Part shown: positions 22,601-34,718 of the stretch, in pieces | Layout of the letters: each line of letters starts with the position of its first letter | Numbering within the stretch: position 1 is the stretch's first letter | Assembly (NCBI GenBank): GCA_021018815.1 | Contig: JAITYX010000026.1 | Location: forward strand, 7,068,001-7,132,000 | Source: Talinum fruticosum | Taxonomy: Eukaryota; Streptophyta; Magnoliopsida; Caryophyllales; Talinaceae | Direction: 5' to 3' | DNA length: 64,000 bases | The notes under the pieces: generated by a model | Seen by the model: only the letters and a program-made list of their open reading frames with translations | What the model was told of the DNA's origin: nothing | Database searches by the model: none | Program-made: the position numbers and the translations under genes

Positions 22601-23329
22601 ATTACAGCAAAGAAATCGGTGAAGACTTTGGCTAGTAATTGAAAATAGGCAATTGATTGTTTGATTGTTTTTTCATAATGTTGAATTTTGTGTTTTTAAT
22701 TTTACTATGTATTGAGCAAGGTAAAGCATAATGATTGATCAATTGACATTTTTGGTTTCAATTTGTTATTGTTTGAATCTTTTGTCTTAATTTTTCTTGG
22801 TGGTTTTTTGTTCTTGCACTCATTTGTAGATTTTATGAACCATTGATATTTGGTATATGAACATTCACATGGTTCCACTGCAATTTCCTGCCGTTTTGAA
22901 TGTTTTTTGTGTACCAAGGAATTATTTTCGGTTAATCCACATTTTTCATTTCTTAGTTATTAGTTTTAGATTTTCTTGAAATTTTTACAGAAACATGAGA
23001 ATGAGATATGTAGACTTGTGCTAGGCTACAAGATGGCTATGTGTCCATTTGGTTTCTCATGGTCCTATTTATCATCTATCGAATTATTATATGTTGATGT
23101 TACTTCGGATCAGTTCACCTGTATTCTGTTTGTTTATGCCTTGTACTATGAGTGATATTTGTATTTTATACTAGGAGATTCTTTAAATGCATATGAATTA
23201 GAATAAGTGCAACTATTGCTTTTTAGGAGTCATGGTAACTTTTCTTTAAAAAAATAATAAGAAAAGAGGTGGTGGCAAATTTCCTCAAATCCTATGTCAA
23301 TCGCATATCAATAGAGATGTTAAGAGAGA

Positions 23330-25610
23330 AAATTACATAAATAATGTATTGTTATGTGAGGATAGACATTGTATTAACCAAATTCAAATGAGTCATATGA
23401 CCTTTTTCTACGTTGTATGAAACTCTTGAAGGGACGGGACTTCTTGCTAACACCATGCATATGAGTGTTAAAGAATAAGCCGTGACGTTTCTACACCAAT
23501 TAGGTCATAATGTGAAATTTGGGGCAATAGGAGGAAGATTCCTCCGTTTTACTTGGATCATTCATATCTATTTTCACATAGTCATTAAAGTTACACTTAA
23601 GTTGTATCTAGAGTTTGTTAACCTTCCTAACTTCTCTATCCCTCTTAAAATTATAAACGATTCTAGATTTTATCCATGGTTTAAAGAATGTATAGGAGCT
23701 TTAGATGACTCTCATGTACGTTGTTAGGAAGAATTGAAGTTCTAAAATTTATTACCGCAAGTGCACGACCTAATTGTAGCTAGCCGGCAAGCACGAGTCG
23801 TGTCCACAGAGAGTTGTGTTTCAAATATCGAAGCTACCTTAAACTTTCTATGCGAATCCGCATAGCTGAGAGATATGATGACTAAAATAATCCTAGAAAG
23901 CAATAAAAGATTGTTGGGGTTGTGATTTTACCACTTAATAAACTAACTAATCAAGACAAGTCTAAACTTAACCATGTCTATGCAAGCATTTAGGAGTAGT
24001 CGGTTGTACCATCAAAGGCCACTCAAGCCACACTTTCGAGGGTCATGAGCTAATCTAACTCGTTGTAACCACCAACTTTCGTAGGGCTAGCCCAATTAGA
24101 CTACAAGAGTAGCAACCTATGGACCTAGCTAGGATTCGAGTTTTTTCATGCCAAAATCCCGACTATCCTCTATACCCACACTAGTAAATTGGCTCCACCT
24201 TTCGGTGATAGACCAATCACCCAAAAATAAAGATGAAAATCCCTTTCGGGCATTTCATCGAACACGTGGTGGGCATGAGAAACAATCCTAAATAACAAGC
24301 ATAAACTAGTTGGGTTAAGGCCTAAACGAGATTAATTAGCCATTATGGAGGCTAATCATAACCAAAGCAGTCAATTTTAACAACTAATTGACATAAAAGC
24401 ATGAAACAAATATAAAAACTACACTAAAGAACAAACTAACACAAACCGACTTGAACAAGAACATAAACTAGATAATTAAACTCAAGGATGAAAACTAATC
24501 AATCTAACTATAATTAACATCTAGATTAATAAAAATTGAATCTTGAAACTAAATTGAACAATCAAAGTATTAAATTAGAAGTAAAGAAGAACGAGAGAAA
24601 GATAAAACTTATGCTTCAATTGAAATTGAAGGCTTGAATCCCAAAATCTTGTACAAATCTCTACACTAATCTCCCCTGATGGGGTTTTATTTTTGGCTAA
24701 GTAAGAGCCCTAGGAGGTCCCCTAAAATCCCTAAAAACCGAGCTCCCTTAAATTAAAGCCAAAATTATCCTTTTATAACCTCGTAAAAACCGAGAACAAT
24801 CGAAGCGGGAAGTTGCACGACCGTGCAAGTTCCGCACGGTACTCGTGCAAGTTTACGAGTCGGTTCGCATAATTATGCTAGTTCTACACTGGTACCTGTG
24901 CGAAGTTGCACTACTGTCTGTGCACACCATTATCTTCCTCGTTTTGCTTCCTTTTTGGCTCAAACTTTTTGCTATTGTCTCAATTTGATTTATTACCTAG
25001 AAAAGTAAGAAAAATAAGTAAAAATCCTAAAATTATATTATTTTACAAGTTAAAAACTAAGTAAATAAGGGTATAAATGATGTAATGTTTTGACCGAACA
25101 AACGTGTATCTGCATCTTTTAAAGATCAAGATAGGTATAGGAATAGAAAGGGGTTTGTCTCAAAATGTATTGGCTGCCATATCTTTCGATGACCTAAAGT
25201 TCACATATGTGGTAGTTGGATGGGAAGGATCAACAAATGATTCTAGGATGTTAAATGATGCAGTTTCAAAAGGCTTTTGTTCCCTAGAAGGTACCACTTG
25301 GTACCTTGTTTTTCCCCTTTAAAGTAATACTACATAGATGGTAATAAAATTTTTGATCTCTTGTAGGAAATATTTTCTGCTACATTTTAGTTATGCTCTT
25401 TGGAAAAGTTTTTTTACCCCTTATAGGAAAGTTCGATAGCAATTGAAAGAGTTTAATGAGAAATCACCTTTAACAAATGCTAAGGAGTTGTTCAATGGAC
25501 ATCTTTCTTCCTTAAGGATTAGTATAGAAAGCGCATTAGGTGTCTTGAAAAAGCATTTCCGTCTCGCTAAACGCGGAGCTATTTTGGGATTTTAAAACTC
25601 TAGCGAGATG
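23330..25610 (+). pseudogene. PIF/Harbinger DDE transposase (split, frameshifted)
   Basis: N-terminal part: TLYETLEGTGLLANTMHMSV then TFLHQLGHNVKF, the helical region before the catalytic core, followed by WFKECIGALDDSHVRC at about 23670-23727, where IGALDxxH holds the first catalytic aspartate. A 1.4-kb insertion follows. The core resumes at about 25099 with RYRNRKG and, after a one-base frameshift, GLSQNVLAAISFDDLKFTYV and GWEGSTNDSRMLNDA, which carries the second catalytic aspartate. A final piece, SIESALGVLKKHFR, is at about 25520-25560, where the last acidic residue of the triad is expected (ESALG). In-frame stops at the N-terminus and the insertion make it non-functional. Confidence 0.85.
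23724..25098. mobile_element. Unclassified insertion within the Harbinger transposase
   Basis: About 1.37 kb interrupts the transposase reading frame between HVRC and the RYRNRKG segment. It starts near ttaggaagaattgaagttc and contains taccgcaagtgcacgac with gtgtccacagag, a combination I recall from LTR or LTR-like sequences of several plants. Near its end (24815-24930) are repeated gtgcaag/cttgcac and gcacggt words. The 3' portion is AT-rich. No protein is encoded. It could be a solo LTR, a TRIM or another non-autonomous element. Target duplications were not found, so the limits are approximate. Confidence 0.6.
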
Positions 25611-26869
25611 TCGTTCTTGTACTTTGTGTATCACACAACTTTTTTAGGAGTGTTGATTCAAATGACTATATTATGAGAGAAGTTGATAAAGAATTCTCAA
25701 ATAATACACAAAGATCATGTTTCTCATAAAAGATAAGAGAGGGAAGAAAACCAAGCTTAGAAAATAAAAAGGGATGCTATAGTAACTACAATGTGACAAA
25801 ATTATCAAGAATGGAAGTGAATCCTTTATCGCCAGTTTCTCATAATATTGTGTTCCTGTGAGTTCGATTTCTTTTTTCCTTCATCTTCCCTTTGTCCATG
25901 CTTTAACCATTTGACAATTTTGCATATGTAATCTTTTTAAAGCTTGAAAACCATAGATAATAGCCTTCATTTTGTTGGGGATCTAACTTCTAAGAGGCTA
26001 TGTCACTGTTTTTTGGAAAATGCCCGGGACCTTCGAAATATTTTCCGAATAATTTTAATAAGCATAATGTCTTTTCTTCAGGCTACTATCAATTGTGGGG
26101 GCAAAAAGCTTTTATATTATTGACTTCCACTTCGAGGCTTCTATCAATTGGTGAGATCGAGCAAATGGTCTGCTAGTTATCTTGTTTGTGGTATAGATGC
26201 TTCAATTGTGATGGATTATATCAAATATGAGCTTTACTTGCTTTTAGACGTTTGTAGTGAATTTGATTTGATATGACATTTACATGCTTATGACCAAAAT
26301 CCAAGGGGTATATATATTTTGTGTGTCTTTGTAATCTTCACTTTGATTTGTATCAATCAATGTGCCGGATCTTGATAATATTTTTTCTATGAAACTTGAA
26401 TGTGATATTAACTCTTATTCCCTCTGTTTCTATTCTTTGTTTTGGTGTTTACAACCCCTCCCCCTCTCTTTTATTGTCAAAGTCGGAGTCTTTCTTCCAC
26501 TTCGAATGAGTGAAGTGGAAATGTGAAATCTTTTCTTGAGTGTGGTGTCTGTACAAGTAAACGTTGCTTTGGAATATGGACTTTGCACAACATATAGTAA
26601 AATCATAAACTTTGTTAAATTTTGGTTGGTTATTTGAGTAACTATCTACGAGAGAACAAGGTGTGAGGTTTCTATTATGTTTTTTTTTTAAATAAACAAA
26701 CAATTTGAATGACAAGTATTTGAATAAACAAATTGAGATGTATGATGAAATGACCATTGTTATTAGGAAGGATGTAGCTAGAGGATTACACCAAATCATT
26801 TTACTATATTGAGGTTCGGTCTTGTGATAATGCGATAACTCTATAAGAGAAGGGTAATGGTGAAAGTGA

Positions 26870-27210
26870 GATAGTGAAAGAAAATGACAAACAATCGGCT
26901 TCTTCTATTGGTGTACCATCGGGATCAACGGAAAGTCAAAACAGAGCTCGTGAGGTTGACCTGGAAATACAAATAATTATTGTCCATCTTGGTGAATTTG
27001 CTATAGCTCTCCAAAAATTATTCAAATCTAAGCTCATGATGAGCTACTTTATCAAGAAGTCATGGAAATTGAAGGTTATGAAGATGAGTTCGTGGCTTCT
27101 ATATTTAGCTATCTTATTGAAAATGAAAGTCAAGGCAAAGGATTCCTAGTGAAAATTAAGAAGTTTCGTAGGATTTGGCTTCAAAATTTTATGAAGAAGA
27201 ACAAAACGTA
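26870..27210 (+). pseudogene. PIF/Harbinger ORF1 (Myb/SANT-type protein), C-terminal part
   Basis: One frame gives QNRAREVDLEIQ...LGEFAIALQKL. After a frameshift at about 27045, another gives LYQEVMEIEGYEDEFVASIF and YLIENESQGKGFLVK, then RRIWLQNFMKKNKT. This succession is the conserved tail of the Myb/SANT-like ORF1 protein that plant PIF/Harbinger elements encode next to the transposase and that assists DNA binding. The N-terminal Myb domain is not recognisable, so the gene is truncated as well as frameshifted. Confidence 0.7.
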
Positions 27211-27782
27211 AGCTAAAGGTATTGGGCATTTATTGTGGCAAGACAAACTTAGGCTTGTTGCCTGAATATGACTTCTCTTTGTTATGCTTTCCTTTTTGAC
27301 AATATTATTCAAACTACGTATTTTCTACGACTAGCTTATTGAAACTTAAATGCTTATGTGATTTTAGGAATGGTTGAACTTTGTCCGGATAATAAAAGCA
27401 TGATCTTTACTTGTAACATACCACATTTGGAAGAAAGAGGAGCTGCTCCAGTGGCATCTCAAGGTAAGTGATGAGAGCAATCATGGCTGCATCGTTGCTT
27501 GCATTTGTGGATTTGGTTTACGGTTTTGCTGCTCATGATATTAGTCATCATGACACTTAAATTAAGGACAAGTTTGTCACTTGCTTTTGCTTTGTTTGCT
27601 CGATCTTCTTCTCTCTCTTCCTCTATTTCTATTTCTACTCTGTTTTTGGAGGACTCGGTCGGGAATCGATTAACTTTACTACATTTTCTGTTTCTTTTTG
27701 TTTGAATTTTTCAGGAAACATTATTGATTTTTTGTTTTCTTAAGTTTGGGGGAGGGGTTGATGTACATTTGTTTGGAGGTTT

Positions 27783-27906
27783 ACGGTTTAGGATTCATGA
27801 TTTGGGGATTTAGGGTTAGGATATAGGGTTTAGGGTTTATTGTTTGGGTTTGGGGTTTAGGGTTTAAGGTTAGGGTATGGAATTTAGGGTTCGAGGTTTA
27901 GGGTAT
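27783..27906 (+). repeat. Degenerate telomere-like TTTAGGG repeats
   Basis: About 120 bp of the plant telomere unit TTTAGGG and one-base variants (tttggggt, tttaaggt, ttcgaggt), including tagggtttagggttt. The array sits between ORF1 and the right end of the Harbinger relic. Interstitial telomeric repeats arise from repair by telomerase or from insertion of telomeric DNA. Confidence 0.85.
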
Positions 27907-28075
27907 ATGGTTATGCTATTAATTTTTTCCTATCAAACAATAGAAAGTGAATTTTTAGAAAATTATTTTTCCTTCTACCAAACAAAAGAAAATGTGGTGG
28001 AAAATGATTTTTCCATAGAAAATGATTTCCTGGAAAAGTATTTTCCCTTCAACCAAACACACCCAAAGTTCTTAT

Positions 28076-30815
28076 TTGGTATTCTAAGAAAAGAACAACA
28101 AATTATTATGCACCATTTTATCCTAACTTAACTATATGCCTAGATTAATAAACAACAACTCATGTTATGAATCCCACTAGCGGTAGATTTAGGAAGTGAG
28201 GGGGAAAAAGGCATACAACTCCATTAGTGCTAAGCGGTTAATCTAGATAAACTAATCTAATCTAATATTATAATTTAAATATTTTTTTTGAATTGTTACC
28301 ACATTTAATTTTGTCAAACATGTTTGAAGCATAATTTTTTTAATCAAAGTAGCGATATGGTTCGTAATTTATTTGTCAAAGATGTTTGAACCATATTGAA
28401 TCCCTCCCTTTTTCTATCATTTTTTGAAATTCAAACTAAATTATTTCTATTTTTTGTCAAAGATATTTGAAGTATAATTTATGTAAAGATGATGCATATA
28501 TATTTATGGAATATACTAAGCATATATTTACTAAACTTTCCCAAATACCATTAAAAATATTTGTTTATCAAAAAGTAACTATTGAAAATATTATAGGGCC
28601 AGCAATATTTATAAAATCTAATACTATAATTTTTTTTTTTTGAATTGTTTCTTACATCATATTGAATCCTGCCTAAACAACTCCTCTTAGATTATTTCCC
28701 TCCCTTTTTCTATCCTTTTTGAAATTAAAATTAAATTGCTTCTATTTTATCAAAGATATTTGAAGCATAATTCATGGAAAAATGATGTACATATATATTC
28801 ATAAATATTATAATAAGCATATATTTACTAAACTTTCATAAACACCATTAAAAATAATTTTTAATCAAAAAATAACCATTGAAAATATTGTACAATCAGC
28901 AATATTTATACAATTATTAAATTTAAAATTATCTTTCAAATAATAAATTTCATTTAAAAATAATTCCTTAATTTTTAAAAAAGTATTCCTTTATAAATAT
29001 ACAACATAGACAATTTTTCCCTCTAATTAGCTCTTAAATCCCGTTTTCCTTCCAAATTAATTATTTTTTTCAAATTAGTTCTCGCTATAAATATATAATA
29101 TATAGTATAATCATATTTATCTCTTACTTTATGCCTAACAATTAGGCGATTATAGAGAGGGAACCTCTTTTTTCTTCTTGGTGCAAAACACCTTTTTTTT
29201 AAAGCCAAAACTCATATTGTTTTTAATAGAAGCTATTGTATCTTCTAATACCACTTGAATTCTTACATTTTCTCTTTTTACATATGTTTATTTCACTGTC
29301 ATGCTATGGCAACAACCTCACAACAGAGTTTTCGAGTAGGTATAAAATGGTTAATAATTTATCTTTCAAATTTTACATGATCATGCTAATGTATATAGTT
29401 TCATCAATATATTCAGATATTTCAATTTCATAAATGAATATTTCAAATTAAAATTAATTTTCCTTTTTTATTTTCTAACTTCATTTTTAAAATTTTTGGT
29501 GAGAATGTTCAACTTTTAATGCACTTTTATATTCTAAATTTAGAATCTTCCCTGTACCTCACTCCAAATAAATCAACGAATGTCAAAAGAAAATTATTGA
29601 TTAGACATTATTGTGTAATCTTTGGTTCATAGTTGATATTTATCAATGCATGATTTTTTTGTTTGACCAAGATTAGAATCCATTTCGGGCCACAAGCATT
29701 TATCAATGTGTGATTATAAAGAAATTGGATGAAAATAAACAAACCTTTGGGACAATTGGACAAAAATAAGTCAATGTTTTTCTTGGACATGAACAACATA
29801 ACTTTTCGGGGTATATTTTTTCTGTCAAACCACCATCGAGTTTGATCATCTTTAACTCACCGAGAAACTAATTTGATAGACATGAATGGTTGCTAGTTGT
29901 ATTTGTTTGACTTTATTTGAAATCTGGTAGACATGTTAGAATTAATTTATCACATTATGCACTTAATTTTCCTCCCTCTTACAAAAGTTATTAAACCCCC
30001 AAAATAAACAAAATTCTTGTTTCAACTAAATTAAAAAGAAGAACCACCAAATCTAGTAGGTTTGTCATTGAAGTGTTCAAAAGCACCGTCTACTCTGGTT
30101 TACGGTGAGTCAAAGGTAGCCAAATTCAATGGTGATTGGACAGAAAAAAATCCCCCAAAGGTCATACTATTCACGTCCAAGAAAAAGAATGACTTATTTT
30201 CGTTCTACTGCCTCAAAAGTTGGTTTATTTTCATCGGTTCCTCGTGATTATATTGTTGTAATGTTTATTAGCGATTTAAGTACCAATAAAAATATAAGCA
30301 TTTAAACTTTGTTGTATATTCTAATTTATTGGATTTTATGTTAGTTGAATTATATGTACTCCTAACTTTTTTTCTTGGTTTTTTGACAATGTTTCAAAAC
30401 TAAAATCATATGAAAGCTACCAATGTATAATAGTTATATGTATGAAAACTCATTTTTAAAGGTACTCTTTTTTTTTTTTAATGGAAAGGTATTCATTTCG
30501 TGTGCCTATAAATTCTGTGGGTATAAATTTTAGAACAATTAATCTACTAGCTCTACAAAATATAGAAACCTTAGTCATCAATTTGAAAGAGAAGTGAAAG
30601 AAGGAAATATCAAAATGTTTATATACAATCTTCATCACTTATACCATAGCTCAAAACAATAATTTTGTGACATGTGACAAGTAAAACATTCTTCCCAAGA
30701 AATGAATACTTGAAAAATGAGTAGAGTGCAGAGTAATTCTCCTTTTTGTTTGGGTATATTACAAGTTTGAAATTACGTTATATGTGATTTTTTCGATTAT
30801 TAGGATAACCAAAGA
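28076..30815. other. AT-rich intergenic
   Basis: Apart from the duplication at 28395-28920 described separately, I find only AT-rich DNA, poly(T) tracts (about 30468-30480) and short meaningless frames. Confidence 0.5.
28395..28920 (+). repeat. Diverged tandem duplication, about 265-bp unit
   Basis: Two direct copies begin at about 28395 (atattgaatccctccc) and 28658 (atattgaatcctgcc). They share tccctccctttttctatc, tatttgaag, gcatatatttactaaact, accattaaaaat, cattgaaaatatt and cagcaatatttata in the same order. The second copy has an extra 20 bp near its start. Confidence 0.8.
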
Positions 30816-32053
30816 TTTTTTTTTTGAAAAAGTAAATAATTATCATTTAACTTTCCCAAAAAGTAGGAGTGTCAAAGCATACAAAGCTAGTTAGAGATGT
30901 TTACAGGATCATCCCATTTCACAACATACCTATCCGCTCGCACACTACATGTATACTCGAATTTGTCTAATGATCACCGTTGGAGTTCATTGTTTGTGCT
31001 CGGTGTTTGCGCAGACATCTTTCTCTCCACAGTTCATACACTCGTCCTCGCAAAGACGGATCTAAGTCATTGGTTCCATTGTCTGTTGCCCTTGCATCTG
31101 TGCACAAACCAGTGCAATTCCTCTGCTAGCCTCCATCTTCTCGGTTGTAACTTGGACCATTGGAGTATTGAGCCCCAAATAGAGCTGGAGAAGGGGCAAA
31201 AGAAGAACAGATGTTGGCAGTGATCCTGCTCTTTTTCTTCACATAACAAACATTGGTTATCTCGCATGAATCTCTCTTGTATTCAAGAAAGCAACAGTTG
31301 GTAATTTTCCTTGGCAAGTCGGCCACAAAATTATCTTGTTTCTTTCCCATGCCCAACTTTTCCAGATTGTTTTCCACCATGCCACTCTTGTAATATGTTG
31401 TAGGAGTTTTGCGTATATTGTTTTTGCAGAGAATATCTTTTGTTGCACTATCCATTCCCCGGCTTGTACTGCGCTGCCCAAGCATTGAGCTAAGTCATCT
31501 CTCACTCCTAGCATTTTCCTCCATCCCCAAGCATCGATATTACGACTCGTGCAGCAAACACATCTCTCCCCGCAAGCATATAAACTGCAGCCCATCGACT
31601 GAAAATTGAGACTCGAATGTGTCGGTTTCAAATCCATTTTGTGCATAATGCTTTGTTCCAGTGCTAGAACTTCTTTGAAGTTTAGGCCCCCATTCTAATA
31701 CGGTTGACATGTGCTTTTCCAACTCACAAGTGTCATTTTTTTCCCTCAATGCTTACACTCTCCAAGAACTTGCTACATAATGATTCGATTGTGTGGATGG
31801 TATGTTGGGGTAATAAAAATATTTTACACCGGAATGTAATCAAACCTGTCATGACTGCAGAGAGTAATGTTTTTCTACCTGCATAGGATAGTGATCTTGC
31901 TGCCCACGAGGTGATTCTTTGCTTGATCTTATCAATCAATGGCTGACACATACTATGTGTTAATCTCTTGGTTGATAGAGGTAAACCCAAGTATCCGAAA
32001 GGAAAATCCCCCGTGCAAATCTCGTACTTTGCAGAATATGATGAACTAAACAT
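30816..32053 (-). mobile_element. LINE (L1-type) 3' fragment: RT C-terminus and zinc-binding region
   Basis: Read on the minus strand from 32053: FPFGYLGLPLSTKRLT...INDKI-type sequence and SWAARSLSYAGRKTLLSAV, the region just after the RT catalytic core in plant LINEs. It continues through ILWPTCQGKLPTVAFL to NQCLLCEEKEQDHCQHLFF..C, the Cys-His zinc-binding (zf-RVT) segment. Several frames are needed, so it is broken. The 5' part (endonuclease and RT core) is absent, as is common for 5'-truncated insertions. A T-run followed by gaaaaagtaaat at about 30816-30835 probably is the complement of its 3' end. Confidence 0.8.
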
Positions 32054-32592
32054 AAATTCAACAATTATAAAAATAAGTCATAATAAATAAATGTAAACAC
32101 AAACAAAATAATAAAAATTAAAACTTGATAATAACACAAGCCTATCAATACTAAGAGTAGAGCTAATAAATTGTCAAAAAATTTATAATAAAGACTAAAG
32201 TTGTTTAAAACAAAGTCAAACTCTTGAGTATTGAGTAAATTTTCTCTTTAAATATAGTGATGACTCTCTCTCTCTCTCATTAAAAAATTAACAATGGCTT
32301 CCTTCCTTAACAATGTCTTTACCTTCTCTATCCTAATCATCTCAAACTCTAACTTTATTGCCACATAAGTAAGCTATATAAAATTAGAAATTTATCACTT
32401 AATTAATCATCCAAAATACAATAAAGAAGACAAATTTGACCCTCAAGTCTTCTCTTACGTGAAAATTGAGCTTTATGAACATGGTTTTTTGTGATATAGA
32501 GGATCTTGGGAGGGTAAATGTGGAATTTTATGTGTTATTATTATAATGACATGTGCGAGCTTATTATTAATAATTTATACTCATGTGTACAA

Positions 32593-32593
<1 letters not shown>

Positions 32594-32659
<66 letters not shown>
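32594..32659. repeat. (TA)n microsatellite
   Basis: An uninterrupted alternating TA tract of about 66 bp. Confidence 0.95.
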
Positions 32660-32660
<1 letters not shown>

Positions 32661-33699
32661 CGACAATTAGATTTTTAAATCATGTATACTTTATGATATA
32701 TATAATTAGATGATTAGATTTTTGGCTTATATTATAAGATATTTTATGGTGTTTTGTTTTTTTCTAAAGGTTGCTTTTACAGTATTGGGGTTTTTTTTTT
32801 GTGTAAAAGAAATATTGCACATGATTTATTAGGGACAAATAGTAATATTTTTGACACCATATATTTTTATTTCTTTTTATGCATAAGTAGAATTTACATA
32901 TATTTTTTGTTTTTATAATTTTTAAAGAAGTATCAACTCAAAAAAGTATTTCATTTAGAATCTATTTTATAACAAATATAATTGAAATCTCGTCTATCAA
33001 ATGACAAAAACCTATTAATTTCTAATATTCCTACATTTTAATATGTCGCGTGCTTTAATGTAGACATAAATGAATTTCTCTAAATTGTTTGTTATCGTCA
33101 AAATCAATATTAGAATCATAGAGTCAACAATTGTGACATAAGTTAATTTAACTAGTAAAAGTTTTTCAAATTTGCTGCGAGATTTATAGGTTCAAATCTT
33201 ATTTATAGTTTATACCTATCTTTTGTATCCCCTTAGTACCCAAAAAAAAAGCTAATTTTTTATGTTAAAATTTAACATTGGTTGCTATTTATTACCATTA
33301 TATACGAGCACTTATAACTTATCTTTCAAATTTATATTTAGATAAAACTATATTAAGTTTATATAGTATAGTGGTTATCCCGATGTAATTACAGTTATTA
33401 TAGTTGTCATTGAATAATTATGCAACCATATGTACTGATTGATGAGTGGGACCACATATCTAAATTTTTGTCATTGTTAAACAAGCGAGCGAGAGAAGAG
33501 AGAGCGAGACTGAACGAGAGATTACCTTGCAATATAGAGATAGTTATGTTGGTTCACCATTGTGGGATGAGAGAGAGAGAGATAGAGTTGAGATAGAGTT
33601 GGAGTTGGGAAATTATTTTTCCTTCTAAAATGAAAGAAATTATTCTCCTAATCGTAGGAAAATATTTTTTCTAAAAATTATTTTCATACTTTTATATGG

Positions 33700-34040
33700 T
33701 TAAATATTAAAAAATAAAATCTTAATTTTTCAAAAAATATTTTCCCCCAACCAAACACACCTAAGACATTCCATTTGCTCATCTCTAACTTACATATAAC
33801 TTTTATGAGAAAATCTAGTTTGATGAGAAGTTGAACATTGCCTGCAATCTAGTTTGACTTACGTATAACTTTTATGTTGCTAAACACTACAAAATGAAAT
33901 CTTTAACTTTTCAAAAAAATGTTTTTCCCCAACCGAATACACTTAAAGACATTCCATTTGCTCATCTCCCACTTACATATAACTTTTATGAGAAAATCTA
34001 GTTTGATGAGAGGTTGAACCTTGCCTACAATGTTGCAACA
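33700..34040 (+). repeat. Tandem duplication (173-bp period) carrying a Tourist-like end
   Basis: Units share tttttcaaaaaa, ttttccccaaccaaacacac (ccgaatacac in copy 2), gacattccatttgctcatct, acttacataacttttatg-like text and gaaaatctagtttgatgaga. The word gacattccatttgctc starts at 33775 and 33948. The aaccaaacacacc part resembles a Tourist-like terminus, so a MITE end seems to have been duplicated with its flank. Confidence 0.75.
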
Positions 34041-34718
34041 CGTGTACTTTTATTTGTAATTAAAAACCTTGTTTGCCTATTAATAAAGATCGTGTGATTA
34101 TGATTTCAATACCTCCCCTTAATACCTCCCCTGAAAAGTGATTTAAGCCTCATTTTTTTCAACTTTTAATTTACAATTTTATAGTTTTTTACAACTTTTA
34201 CAGTTAACTTTATAATTATCTTACAACTTTAACTTTATAGTTTCTTATAACTCGTTACAATTACTTACAACTCTTTATAATTTTTGACAACCTTACAGTT
34301 TATAGTCTTACAGTTAAAGGAAGCATGGCGTAAGATGGAGCATTGTTTTTGAAAGGGCAACCACTCAGGGGATCAACTAGTAAAGGAGAGCCTACAAAAC
34401 CTCAAAGTCTTTTAGCATGTACAATAACCCAGAGCACCCAAGGGGGGATTCCCGCAGTACAAATGGCCAGAAGAGAAGTTTCTGAGATTTCATTATCAAA
34501 TATTCATGAGGTTAACAACTTAACATAACTTGGGCCAACAGAGTACAATGTTTGAACTTGATTCATGGTTACAATATATACATCATTTTCGGTGATCCTT
34601 TCTGGATGTCGAAGCAAATTGCCTGCTTCTAGACTGCCTTAGTCCGTGGGCTGGAGGATGATGGTCCAAGGCATAGAAGGTGGCGAACTACTGTTTACAA
34701 GGAGCAGAGGAGACTCCA

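Larger units (their letters stand above)
22601..28075 (+). mobile_element. PIF/Harbinger transposon relic
   Basis: The element contains a DDE transposase relic (23330-25610), a Myb/SANT-type ORF1 relic (26870-27210) in the same orientation, and a right end at about 28040-28070 (cttcaaccaaacacaccc) that matches the ends of Tourist-like MITEs. Two-gene structure (transposase plus Myb-like ORF1) is the rule for plant PIF/Harbinger elements. No matching left inverted repeat is visible near 22600, where Copia gag ends, so the left end is lost or unrecognised. It is inactive: several stops, frameshifts and a 1.4-kb insertion. Confidence 0.75.
32054..34560. other. AT-rich intergenic between LINE fragment and thioredoxin gene
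   Basis: Contains the (TA)n tract and tandem unit listed separately, and (GA)-rich tracts (33487-33515, 33571-33600). From about 34150 to 34320 the word ttacaactt/ttacagtt recurs many times. The last part (34330-34560) is less AT-rich and may be 3' untranslated sequence of the thioredoxin gene or an unrelated fragment. No protein gene is supported. Confidence 0.5.
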
